From: an uncultured Flavobacteriales bacterium
GTDB taxonomy: Bacteria > Bacteroidota > Bacteroidia > Flavobacteriales_G > Salibacteraceae
Direction of reading: 5' to 3'
Assembly: GCA_937899835.1 (NCBI GenBank)
Contig: CALCCE010000094.1
Coordinates: forward strand, 1 to 64,000
Length of the DNA stretch: 64,000 nucleotides
Under the pieces are notes generated by a model. It saw only the letters and a program-made list of their open reading frames with translations, searched no databases and was not told the origin of the DNA. The position numbers and the translations under genes were made by a program. Shown here one piece after another: positions 1-8,522 of this stretch (position 1 is the stretch's first letter; every line of letters starts with the position of its first letter).

Positions 1-597
<597 letters not shown>

Positions 598-685
598 GTA
601 TAAATTATGTCCCAAAGGACTAATGTCTACGTTCACAACTCCAAAAGAATTTCTGGTGGATTTGCTATTTCGATGCTTCTCAATC

Positions 686-696
686 TGTCAAAGAAC
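686..696 (-). promoter_or_regulatory. boxA antitermination site of the rRNA leader
   Basis: Reads GTTCTTTGACA on the minus strand, close to the E. coli boxA core (TGCTCTTTAACA) and to the motif normally found in Bacteroidota rRNA leaders. It lies about 90 nt upstream of 16S. A second copy, GTTCTTTAACA, lies at 964-974, and degenerate ones near 744-756 and 846-855. NusB/NusE binding is inferred from the family of sites. Confidence 0.6.
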
Positions 697-784
697 TTCC
701 AACTATATATCGCTTTCCGTTGAAAGCAAGTTGTCTTTTCAGTGTTCTTAAGGAACGTTTTCGCCTCTTTTCAGAAGCGGAGCG

Positions 785-815
785 CAAAGGTAGAAACCTT
801 TTTGTATTCCCCAAA
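785..815 (-). promoter_or_regulatory. rRNA promoter P3 (proximal)
   Basis: On the minus strand TTTG (812-815), 19 bases, then TACCTTTG (785-792). This matches the Bacteroidota housekeeping sigma consensus TTTG-N19-TAnnTTTG exactly. Transcription would begin near 778, giving a leader of about 180 nt before 16S. Confidence 0.8.
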
Positions 816-888
816 CAAAAAAGAAAATTTTTCTCTTCTGCTGTCTGTTAAGAACGTTTTTGGTTGCTTCTTTTTCAGAAGCGGAGCG

Positions 889-919
889 CAAAGGTAAACA
901 CCTTTTATAAACTCACAAG
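889..919 (-). promoter_or_regulatory. rRNA promoter P2 (middle)
   Basis: Minus strand TTG (916-918), 19 bases, TACCTTTG (889-896). The bases after the -7 element repeat those after P3, so P2 and P3 appear to be a tandem duplication. Confidence 0.75.
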
Positions 920-993
920 TGATTCTGAAAAAACTTTTCAGCAACCTTTTGTCTTACCAGTTTTGTTAAAGAACTATCCCCGAAACGGGACGG

Positions 994-1024
994 CAAATGT
1001 AGCACCATTCTTGAGACCCCACAA
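994..1024 (-). promoter_or_regulatory. rRNA promoter P1 (distal)
   Basis: Minus strand TTG (1022-1024), 20 bases, TACATTTG (994-1001). A good boxA-like GTTCTTTAACA follows at 964-974. Sequence around it differs from P2/P3, so this copy is older or independent. Confidence 0.65.
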
Positions 1025-1078
1025 TGGCTTTTGAGCATTTTTTTTCAAAAAAACATCTCAGCATTGCTAAGTGGCTCA

Positions 1079-1786
1079 TTATGGAGAAGATAGCGAAACA
1101 GGAAGTACTTTACCATTGTACACTTCATGCCCTTCCAGCACAAAATGGCCGATGTGTTTTGCCATAGCGGCTGCGCCTAATGGAGCCTCATATCCTGGAA
1201 AAGCTTCCGCCAACATGTCGGTTTGCACGGCTCCTAAGGCCAAACAATTGAAGGATATTCCCTGCTCCCGGTATTCTTCCGCCAGGCATTCGGTCAAACT
1301 TGCCAACGCTGCCTTGCTGGCACTATAGTAGGCAAGGCCAGGAAACTTGGCACTTCCCTGATATCCACCCATGCTACCAATGTTCACTACGTGGCCTTTT
1401 TTCACTTCCTGTAAATAAGGAAGTATTCGGCGTATTAACCGTCCTGGTGCAAGCAGATTGACTTCAAACATCTTTTGAACTTGCGCATCGTTGGTTGCTC
1501 CAAACGGTTGATGCAACAGCATCCCGGCATTGTTGACCAAACGATCTACCCTTCCCCATTCGCTCTTTATAAAAGCAGATACGGCTTCCAAGGCACTATC
1601 GCGGGTAAGGTCTACCGCCAAACAATGAAACACTCCCTCGCCAGATGCCGCATTCAATTCCGCCCTTATCGTTTCCATGGCGTCCCCATTGCGGGACACT
1701 CCTAACACCTGATGCCCCTGAGCAACAAAATAACGAGCGAGTTCGGCTCCAATTCCCCGACTTGCACCGGTTACAATAATGTTCAT
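1079..1786 (-). CDS. SDR family NAD(P)-dependent oxidoreductase
   Basis: A 235-residue classical short-chain dehydrogenase/reductase. The Rossmann cofactor motif TGASRGIG is at residues 6-13, NNAG at 85-88, the catalytic serine near 138, and the active-site pair Tyr154/Lys158 (YSASK). Length fits the classical family, and an intact tetrad suggests an active enzyme. The Arg at position 10 and the basic residue after the second strand (SRN, 31-33) favour NADPH, but this is an inference. The substrate is not evident. It stands alone, divergent from the barrel protein at 1897, with its stop next to the rRNA promoter region. Confidence 0.9.
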   Translation of the reverse strand: MNIIVTGASRGIGAELARYFVAQGHQVLGVSRNGDAMETIRAELNAASGEGVFHCLAVDLTRDSALEAVSAFIKSEWGRVDRLVNNAGMLLHQPFGATNDAQVQKMFEVNLLAPGRLIRRILPYLQEVKKGHVVNIGSMGGYQGSAKFPGLAYYSASKAALASLTECLAEEYREQGISFNCLALGAVQTDMLAEAFPGYEAPLGAAAMAKHIGHFVLEGHEVYNGKVLPVSLSSP

Positions 1787-1896
1787 CCTTTATATTTTGC
1801 TTACAACCTGAGTTAATTGCAAGGCTTACAATGATAGGGAATTGTAATTTTACGCCTGGGCACTAAAAAAGGCCTCCTTCAGTTAATAGCGACACG

Positions 1897-2442
1897 ATGC
1901 ATTGGAACCGGGCCATAACACTCAAATTGCTTACATTTTGGTTGGTAGTGGCCGTGCCCCTTTTTGGCGTGTCTCAAGAGGCCCCTACAACTCCTCAAGT
2001 GCCAAAAGAAAGCCCACTCAAAAAGTTTACTTACGGCGGAGGACTTGGACTCCAGTTTGGCACGGTCACCATTATCAACCTGTCACCCGCTATCGGATAC
2101 CGGGTAACCGATAAAATACTGCCTGGCATCAGCTTTACCTATTCTTACTATAGTGACACCCAATTGGACGTAAGTGCTACCATTTATGGCGGCAGTGTTT
2201 TTGCCAGGTACTATCCCCTCCCCCAATTTTTCGCGCATACTGAATATGAGGTATTGAATGGAGACTGGCTGGCAGAGCAGTCCAGGTTCAATGTAAGAAG
2301 CTTTTTTATTGGCGGTGGCTACAGTTATCGCATTGCGCCAAGGGTGGTTTTCAACTTACTGGGCTTGTGGAACCTCAACGATGGCACCTTTTCGCCGTAT
2401 CAAAATCCGGTTGTTCGGGGCGGGTTTCAAGTAGGAATCTAA
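1897..2442 (+). CDS. Small outer-membrane beta-barrel protein
   Basis: 181 residues with a signal peptide (hydrophobic 8-24, likely cleavage after GVSQ at about 27) followed by a Pro-rich linker and alternating aromatic/hydrophobic strands (for example near 45-60, 65-85, 90-105, 130-160), each ended by Gly or charged turns. It ends in a short strand with C-terminal Gly-Ile. This is the pattern of a small 8-strand barrel of the porin-like OMP type. I do not recognise a named family. The 3' end overlaps the convergent amidase stop by four bases. Confidence 0.7.
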   Translation: MHWNRAITLKLLTFWLVVAVPLFGVSQEAPTTPQVPKESPLKKFTYGGGLGLQFGTVTIINLSPAIGYRVTDKILPGISFTYSYYSDTQLDVSATIYGGSVFARYYPLPQFFAHTEYEVLNGDWLAEQSRFNVRSFFIGGGYSYRIAPRVVFNLLGLWNLNDGTFSPYQNPVVRGGFQVGI

Positions 2443-3281
2443 CTTCGCTTCAAGGTTTCTAAATAGGCAATCATGCCCTCAGCCAACCAATCGGCTACGG
2501 CCTGTCGGTTCTTTTCTACAATAAAGCGCTTTTGATCCAAAGGGTTTCGCAAGTTGCCCAATTCAATATATACCGCCGTTGGGCTGGTTTCCCGGAGCAT
2601 GTGTAAGTCACGCGCCACTACTTTTCCGGTATATCCCCTTCCTTTTTGAAACTTCTGGTACTTGGCACGAATGGTTCTTTGCATGGTCAAGGCCAGCTTT
2701 TTGCCCGATTTGCTACGACTATCGTGGTAAAAAAACATGTCTACCCGCTCTTTGGTGCCCCGGGAGTCTACATGCAGAATGACCGCAATTTGGCGGCTGG
2801 CGGTTGGCTTGCGCTTGCTGTACAGGTTGTTGATGGCGATCACCCGCTGGTCTAAGCGTGGAATTTGTCCCAGCGGAATGGTTTGCTCCTTCCAACAAAC
2901 TTCATCTTTATCGCATTCCAAATAGGGTTGCGACCGAATTCCATCATCGGGGTCCCTTACCACTAAGTAAACGCTGGCATCGTGCGACAATAACCTCCTG
3001 GCCAGCCGCAAGGAGATGTCGTAAGCATATTCATCTTCACACAAGGTATGACCATTCAGCTCGGCTACCGCTCCGGGATCAGGACCACCATGACCACTTA
3101 CCACATAAAATACCACACCGGCCAGGCTACTGTCTACAATGGTCACCTTTTCGTGCTTCTCGCCAAAAATGGGAAAGGTGCGCACGTTCTGCTGGCCAGC
3201 CAGCGGCAACGATACTCCCCATAACAAAATCAGGAGGCTAAGCGAAAGCAAGGGTTTCCATTTGGACAAAACCATGGCCAC
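2439..3281 (-). CDS. N-acetylmuramoyl-L-alanine amidase (Amidase_3)
   Basis: A 280-residue exported amidase that would cleave the bond between N-acetylmuramate and L-alanine in peptidoglycan. A hydrophobic signal segment covers about 9-29. Zn ligands of the Amidase_3 fold can be placed: His64 (SGHGGPDPG), an acidic residue at 82 or 84, His170 (ILHVDSRG) and a catalytic Glu near 240 (YIELGNLRN). The first motif reads SGHGG instead of the usual DPGHGG. ATG codons at residues 1 and 3 are both possible starts. No LysM or SPOR domain is present. Convergent overlap of four bases with the preceding gene. Confidence 0.88.
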   Translation of the reverse strand: MAMVLSKWKPLLSLSLLILLWGVSLPLAGQQNVRTFPIFGEKHEKVTIVDSSLAGVVFYVVSGHGGPDPGAVAELNGHTLCEDEYAYDISLRLARRLLSHDASVYLVVRDPDDGIRSQPYLECDKDEVCWKEQTIPLGQIPRLDQRVIAINNLYSKRKPTASRQIAVILHVDSRGTKERVDMFFYHDSRSKSGKKLALTMQRTIRAKYQKFQKGRGYTGKVVARDLHMLRETSPTAVYIELGNLRNPLDQKRFIVEKNRQAVADWLAEGMIAYLETLKRS

Positions 3282-3365
3282 AAATTTCTAAGGAAAGAAG
3301 GAATGGGCTTGGGGTGTTGCGGATGAGTTTTTTACAACCCATTGTGAAACAACGCTCCAACGCCA

Positions 3366-3971
3366 CTAATTGGAGGCTTGCAAACAGCGGGCCGTTATCC
3401 ATTGGCCTTGCCATGCGCTTTGGGGAATCGGTTTTCCCGCACAGTCGAGGTAATTGCCTTGAGCATCTTTGGCCAATATCCACAACTCCCCCGATTGAAT
3501 GGCCTCAAGGATGCGCTGGTGCAACTCTTGGTGAGTGATCGCTTCGCCCTTGGCGACCAATGCTGCGCCCGCCTGGTTGTTTTTCAAATCCATCTCCATG
3601 GCAGCTCGGTCGTGCCATCCGTCCGATTGGCCTTTGCGGGAAGCACGATGGTTGGCTTTTTCGTGGGCTTTGCCTAAGCTGATGGCTTTGCGAGGACCAA
3701 TTTCCTGCGCCAACCGTGCCATCCACCAGGCATGACGATAAGCATCTACCCTACCGCCCTGCCCGTCTCCATCCAAAACAGGGCTGTTCAACAAGGAATC
3801 GGAGCGGAATCGCGCTTCTTGCGAAATCTTTTGGGCTTTAGCCGCTGCCATAGGGTGCCAACACACCCAGCGCTTTTCGGGCCAACTGAGTTGTTTGAAT
3901 TGCCCCCATTTCCCTTCCTGCGCCAAAAGGCCAATGGGAAAGCACATCAATACTGCTACAAGCCATCGCAT
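3366..3971 (-). CDS. Secreted DUF6973-like protein
   Basis: 201 residues with an N-terminal signal peptide (residues 1-17, ending LLAQ). The central part (about 70-145) has the pattern DAYRHAWWMARLAQEIG, then AHE and MDLKNNQAG, which resembles the DUF6973 family in which Arg-His, His-Glu and Asp-x-x-Asn residues are conserved and may bind metal. I assign the family from memory of this pattern, not from a search. The biological role is unknown. It lies between the amidase and purL on the same strand but with gaps of about 40-85 bases. Confidence 0.65.
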   Translation of the reverse strand: MRWLVAVLMCFPIGLLAQEGKWGQFKQLSWPEKRWVCWHPMAAAKAQKISQEARFRSDSLLNSPVLDGDGQGGRVDAYRHAWWMARLAQEIGPRKAISLGKAHEKANHRASRKGQSDGWHDRAAMEMDLKNNQAGAALVAKGEAITHQELHQRILEAIQSGELWILAKDAQGNYLDCAGKPIPQSAWQGQWITARCLQASN

Positions 3972-4014
3972 GCAGCTAAGATAAGGTGTTTGAAGAGCTT
4001 CTATTCGCTCCAGC

Positions 4015-6240
4015 TCACAAACGAGCCGCTAAAGAGTTGTGGAACCACTCAGCGTAATCCTGAATGTCGCCAAAAGCCTGGTCATCGATCCGAATTTCGC
4101 TTTTGGTTACGTGCCCCAACAAGGTGAATGGAGTACCTGCATTGGCCAACAGGTCGACAAAATCGCCTTCGCGTACCTGATCTACGGTGACCACTACCCG
4201 ACTTTGCGCTTCGCCAAACAAGAAGGCGTCCGGACGCAATTCACTGTCGGTAGTGATGTCGAAGCCAAAACCGGAGGTGAATCCTTTTTCGGCCAAGGTG
4301 ACAAACAAACCACCATCGGCACAATCGTGGGCGGAACGCACTAACCCTGCGGCAATGAGTTGGCGCAGTGAGGCTTGCAGTTGCAATTCTTCGTCCAAAT
4401 CGAAATGAGGAGCCGGTGAGTTGCGTACACCGTGCCAGCCTACCAGGTATTCCGAAGAAGCGATATCGTTTTGCGAACGACCAATCAGGAAGATCAAATC
4501 TCCCTTGCTTTTATAAGGTATAGTGGTGCCCTTCTTTTTGTCGGGTACCAATCCGATCATTCCGATGGTTGGAGTCGGGAAAACCGGTTCCACTTTTCCA
4601 CCGATATTGCTTTGGTTGTAGAAGCTCACATTGCCTCCGGTAACCGGGGTTTGAAACTTGCGACAGGCTTCTCCCATACCTTTAATAGCACCTACAAATT
4701 GCCAGTATACTTCAGGTACATACGGGTTGCCAAAATTGAGGCAGTTGGTAATGGCACTCGGCTCACCACCGGAACAGGAAATGTTGCGTGCCGCCTCTGC
4801 TACTGCAATCGCAGTACCTTGCTCTGGATCGGCGTGCACGTAACGTGCATTGCAATCTACCGTTACGGCCAAGGCTTTGTCGGTGCCCTTCAGGTTGACA
4901 ATGCCGGCATCGGTAGGACCATTGGTCGACATGTTGACGGTGCCTACCATGGAATCGTATTGCTCGGTCACCCATCGCTTAGAAGCGATGTTAGGGTTCT
5001 GCATGAGCGATTCTGCTACCGCACGCAGGTCGGTGGGTTCTTCAATTTGATCGATGGAGAACTTTTTGGCTTCAGCAAAGTAAGCCGGTTCCTTGAATTC
5101 GCGTTCGTATACCGGAGCACCACCACCCAATACTAAGGTATCGGCGGGTACTTCGGCCACCAGGTCGCCGTCCATAAAATAGCGAAGTTGATTGCCTTCG
5201 GTCACTACTCCGATTTCCACACAGTTGAGGTCCCACTTTTCAAAAATGGCATTTACCTCCTCTTCTCGTCCTTTTTTCACCACCACGAGCATCCGCTCCT
5301 GGCTTTCGGAAAGTAGAATTTCGAAAGGCACCATTCCCTCTTGGCGGGTAGGCACTTTGTCCAGTTGGATGTCCATGCCGCATCCGCCTTTGGCCGACAT
5401 TTCGGAAGAAGAACAGGTGATGCCGGCTGCACCCATGTCTTGCATACCGATGATGGCATCGGTTTCAGCGAGTTCCAAAGAGGCTTCCAACAGCAATTTC
5501 TCCTGAAAAGGATCACCTACCTGAACCGATGGCAAATCTTTAGCGGAATCTTCGTTGATATCGTCGGAGGCAAAGGTGGCTCCGTGAATTCCATCTTTTC
5601 CGGTGGAGGAACCCACAATGAAAACGGGGTTGCCCACACCATGTGAAGTGGCGGAAATGGTTTTGTCGGCGTTGCAAATTCCCACCGACATGGCATTCAC
5701 CAAGGGATTGGTATTGTATACTTCGTCGAAGAACACTTCTCCCCCCAACACCGGGATACCAAACGAGTTGCCGTAATCGCCAATGCCTTTCACTACGCCT
5801 TTCACCAACCATTTGGTGCGGTCGAGCTCCAGGTCGCCAAAGCGCAGGCTGTTGAGCTGTGCCACCGGCCGTGCCCCCATGGTAAAAATGTCGCGGTTGA
5901 TTCCTCCCACACCAGTAGCTGCTCCTTGATAGGGCTCGATGGCTGATGGGTGGTTGTGTGACTCAATTTTAAAAGCACAAGCTAAGCCGTCACCAATATC
6001 TACCAGACCGGCATTTTCTTCTCCGGCCTCGGCCAACATGTGTGGTCCTTCTTTTGGAAGGGTTTTTAACCACTTGATAGAATTCTTGTAAGAACAGTGC
6101 TCCGACCACATGACGGAGTAAATGCTCAACTCGGTAAAGTTGGGAGTACGTCCCAAAATGCCTTTGATCTTTTCAAATTCTTCGGGCAAAAGACCGAGTT
6201 TTTTCGCGGTTTCTACGGTTACGGTAGTGTTATCAGCCAT
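4015..6240 (-). CDS. purL: Phosphoribosylformylglycinamidine synthase subunit PurL
   Basis: A 741-residue small-type PurL. It makes formylglycinamidine ribonucleotide from FGAR and ammonia with ATP in step four of purine synthesis. Diagnostic segments are WSEHCSYKNS at 46-54, IESHNHPSA at 92-100 followed by the glycine-rich GAATGVGGI at 107-113, and the duplicated AIRS-like halves with VTGGNVSFYN in the second half. The length is that of the three-subunit type, so separate PurS and PurQ are needed; neither is in this window. A minus-strand -7 element TACATTTG at 6279-6286 would give a 32-nt leader. It appears to be a single-gene unit. Confidence 0.97.
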   Translation of the reverse strand: MADNTTVTVETAKKLGLLPEEFEKIKGILGRTPNFTELSIYSVMWSEHCSYKNSIKWLKTLPKEGPHMLAEAGEENAGLVDIGDGLACAFKIESHNHPSAIEPYQGAATGVGGINRDIFTMGARPVAQLNSLRFGDLELDRTKWLVKGVVKGIGDYGNSFGIPVLGGEVFFDEVYNTNPLVNAMSVGICNADKTISATSHGVGNPVFIVGSSTGKDGIHGATFASDDINEDSAKDLPSVQVGDPFQEKLLLEASLELAETDAIIGMQDMGAAGITCSSSEMSAKGGCGMDIQLDKVPTRQEGMVPFEILLSESQERMLVVVKKGREEEVNAIFEKWDLNCVEIGVVTEGNQLRYFMDGDLVAEVPADTLVLGGGAPVYEREFKEPAYFAEAKKFSIDQIEEPTDLRAVAESLMQNPNIASKRWVTEQYDSMVGTVNMSTNGPTDAGIVNLKGTDKALAVTVDCNARYVHADPEQGTAIAVAEAARNISCSGGEPSAITNCLNFGNPYVPEVYWQFVGAIKGMGEACRKFQTPVTGGNVSFYNQSNIGGKVEPVFPTPTIGMIGLVPDKKKGTTIPYKSKGDLIFLIGRSQNDIASSEYLVGWHGVRNSPAPHFDLDEELQLQASLRQLIAAGLVRSAHDCADGGLFVTLAEKGFTSGFGFDITTDSELRPDAFLFGEAQSRVVVTVDQVREGDFVDLLANAGTPFTLLGHVTKSEIRIDDQAFGDIQDYAEWFHNSLAARL

Positions 6241-6278
6241 GCTTCGCTAAGGTGTAATTACGTTGGAACAACCGGGGG

Positions 6279-6286
6279 CAAATGTA
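6279..6286 (-). promoter_or_regulatory. Candidate -7 element of purL
   Basis: TACATTTG on the minus strand, 38 bases before the ATG. No convincing TTG at the right distance upstream, so only the -7 half is supported. Confidence 0.4.
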
Positions 6287-6385
6287 AGTATCCCAAGCGG
6301 ATAGCCACACGGCACCAAGTCGAAATTTTAGCGGCTGAAAATGCTCCGCTGCTCGGCTCAGAACGGCTATATTTGGTGCCTCTTC

Positions 6386-7702
6386 ATGGGGAGTGTTGTG
6401 GAATATTTATTGGCCATCGGATACACGGTTTTGTTTCTATGGGTCATTCATCGGATGGGGTTCTTTCGCCGGTCGGGCATTTCATTTCGATGGCTGGCCG
6501 GAATTTTCATCCTGAAAATCGCAGCAGGTGTGCTGCTCTCACTGGTGTATACCTTTTACTATCCCGATCGGGCAACCGCGGATGTATTTCGATTTTTCGA
6601 CGATGGCAAAGTCATGTACGAAGCCTTAAAGGATACGCCACAAGATTATTTTCAAATGCTTTTTGGAGTAGACAACGACAATGCCTATTTCTCGGAGCAG
6701 TATTACCAGCGCATGAACAGCTGGATCAGAACCTATGAAACCAACCTTTACAACGATAGCCATACCCTGGTGCGTTTCAATGCTTTGATTCACCTCTTGT
6801 CTTTTGGTTTTTTCCAGGTGCATACCGTAGTCATGTGCTTTCTCTCCTTGCTGGGACTCACTGCACTGTACCGGTCTTTTTCCGGCTGGATGGCCGATCG
6901 GAAGCCGGCTTTACTTCTTGGCGTTTTTGCCTTGCCTTCGGTGGTGTTTTGGGGTTCAGGCGTGCTAAAAGAAGGGTTGCTGTTTTTTGGATTCGGACTA
7001 TTGGTGTACGGAGCCTTGCGGCTAATCGAAACCAAACATTGGAAATACCTGCCGCTGGCCCTGCTTGGAGGAGGCACCTTGCTCATCCTGAAATTTTACA
7101 TTTTATTAGCGCTAATCCCTGGATTGATAGCATACGGTGGGTACACAATGATCAAAAGAGGGCGCCCGTGGATGGTTTATGCCTTGACGTATTTAGGGCT
7201 CACCGTGCTGGTTTTGCTGTTCAACAGCGCCTTTCCACAATATGATATTTTCATTTTACTGGCCCGAAAACAACTCGATTTTTTTGGCCATGCCCAACTC
7301 ACCCAATCGGGAAGCCTACTGGAAGCCACTACTTTGGCGCCCAACCTTTGGGGCTTGGTCCGAAATGCGCCTGAAGCCTTGTATTTTTCCTGGCTTCGGC
7401 CCTTACCTTGGGAGGCAAATTCCCCGCTCATGTGGCCCAACATTGTGGAAAACCTGCTGTTGCTGGGTTTGGCAATTTGGGGAACGGTCCACCTGCGTAA
7501 GCTCAGCCGCACTGCGCAAAACCAGTGGTTGTTTCTGGGTTCCTTTTTCGTGTTGCTGTTTTTATTGGTGGGATGGACAACTCCGGTGATGGGAGCCATT
7601 GTGCGCTACAAAGTACCTGCGCTTCCCTTTTACGCTTTGTTTTTTCTCATGTTGGTTCGTAAAGAACGTCTTCCTAAAATGCTTCAATCTTCGTTGTCAT
7701 GA
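6386..7702 (+). CDS. Polytopic inner-membrane protein of unknown function
   Basis: 438 residues from the ATG at 6386; the frame is open from 6341, but the first 15 residues are polar and the hydrophobic core begins right after the chosen start. I count about ten hydrophobic segments, with one soluble loop of roughly 60 residues early on (DFxxFDDGK...YYQRMNSWIRTYE). The arrangement recalls glycosyltransferase-C or polysaccharide polymerase membrane proteins, where a periplasmic acidic loop follows TM2-3, but no catalytic motif is certain. Its stop overlaps the ATG of the following SDR (ATGA), so the two are translationally coupled. Confidence 0.75.
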   Translation: MGSVVEYLLAIGYTVLFLWVIHRMGFFRRSGISFRWLAGIFILKIAAGVLLSLVYTFYYPDRATADVFRFFDDGKVMYEALKDTPQDYFQMLFGVDNDNAYFSEQYYQRMNSWIRTYETNLYNDSHTLVRFNALIHLLSFGFFQVHTVVMCFLSLLGLTALYRSFSGWMADRKPALLLGVFALPSVVFWGSGVLKEGLLFFGFGLLVYGALRLIETKHWKYLPLALLGGGTLLILKFYILLALIPGLIAYGGYTMIKRGRPWMVYALTYLGLTVLVLLFNSAFPQYDIFILLARKQLDFFGHAQLTQSGSLLEATTLAPNLWGLVRNAPEALYFSWLRPLPWEANSPLMWPNIVENLLLLGLAIWGTVHLRKLSRTAQNQWLFLGSFFVLLFLLVGWTTPVMGAIVRYKVPALPFYALFFLMLVRKERLPKMLQSSLS

Positions 7703-8463
7703 AATCAAAAACTGTTTTAATCACGGGGGCTACGGCCGGAATTGGCGAAGCCTGTGCGCAGGAGTTTGCCCAAAACGGGCACCGGCTAATTCTTACCGGC
7801 CGCCGGGTAGACCGACTGGCACAACTGTCGACCGACCTCCAGGAAAAATTTCAGGTGGATGTACTGGCCTTGGAGTTCGATGTTCGCGACCGGGAGATGA
7901 CCAGTAAGGTGTTGGGAAATTTGCCCGCAGCTTATCAGCACATTGATGTTTTGGTCAACAATGCCGGGCTGGCTGCCGGTATTTCTACGGTAGAAAATGG
8001 CGATCCTGAGGATTGGGACCGCATGATCGATACCAACGTGAAAGGTTTGCTCAACGTTAGCCGGATGATCATTCCAGGCATGAAAGACCGGCAATCGGGC
8101 CATATCATCAACCTGGGTTCCATTGCTGGCAAGCAAACCTACCCCAACGGAAATGTGTACTGCGCTACCAAGCATGCCGTAGAGGCTTTGACAGCTGGCA
8201 TGCGCATTGATTTGTTGCCGTTCAAAATTCGGGTAACCAATGTTTGTCCGGGCGCAGTGGAAACCGAATTTTCGTTGGTGCGCTTCCATGGCGATGCCGA
8301 CAAGGCCAGATCGGTTTACCGGGGTTATACTCCATTAATGGCAAAAGATGTTGCCGAAGTAATTTATTTCGCGGCCTCGCGGCCTCCACATGTTACCCTC
8401 AATGATGTGTTGGTGATGCCCACGGCTCAGGCAGATGCGACCCACTTTCACCGCGAACGCTAA
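7699..8463 (+). CDS. SDR family NAD(P)-dependent oxidoreductase (YdfG-like)
   Basis: A 254-residue classical SDR with TGATAGIG at 9-16, NNAG at 87-90, Ser141 and Tyr154/Lys158 (YCATK). The arrangement ETEFSLVRFHGD after the active site, and the following AKDVAEVIYFAASRP region, match the YdfG/3-hydroxy acid dehydrogenase branch, which oxidises beta-hydroxy acids such as serine or L-allo-threonine with NADP. The substrate is inferred. ATGA overlap with the membrane protein upstream suggests co-translation, although a shared function is not obvious. Confidence 0.88.
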   Translation: MKSKTVLITGATAGIGEACAQEFAQNGHRLILTGRRVDRLAQLSTDLQEKFQVDVLALEFDVRDREMTSKVLGNLPAAYQHIDVLVNNAGLAAGISTVENGDPEDWDRMIDTNVKGLLNVSRMIIPGMKDRQSGHIINLGSIAGKQTYPNGNVYCATKHAVEALTAGMRIDLLPFKIRVTNVCPGAVETEFSLVRFHGDADKARSVYRGYTPLMAKDVAEVIYFAASRPPHVTLNDVLVMPTAQADATHFHRER

Positions 8464-8467
8464 ACGG

Positions 8468-8499
8468 TTTGGCGATTGTTTTCGAATGCTGCTATTTTG
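8468..8499 (+). promoter_or_regulatory. Promoter of the amidohydrolase gene
   Basis: TTTG (8468-8471), 21 bases, TATTTTG (8493-8499). The -7 element is one base shorter than the consensus. Its position means that an ATG in the same frame at 8469 lies in the promoter, which supports the start at 8523. Confidence 0.45.
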
Positions 8500-8522
8500 C
8501 AACGATCAACATTTGTATCCCC

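Larger units (their letters stand above)
601..1078 (-). other. rRNA operon leader region, no protein gene
   Basis: This 478-base stretch between the 16S gene and the divergent SDR stop holds no credible protein gene. It contains three promoters of the Bacteroidota type, boxA-like sites, and a duplicated block: a sequence reading tcagaagcggagcgcaaagg occurs at about 771-790 and again at about 875-894. Each promoter is followed on the minus strand by a boxA-like GTTCTT(T)AACA or related sequence. Short frames inside it are incidental. Confidence 0.8.
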
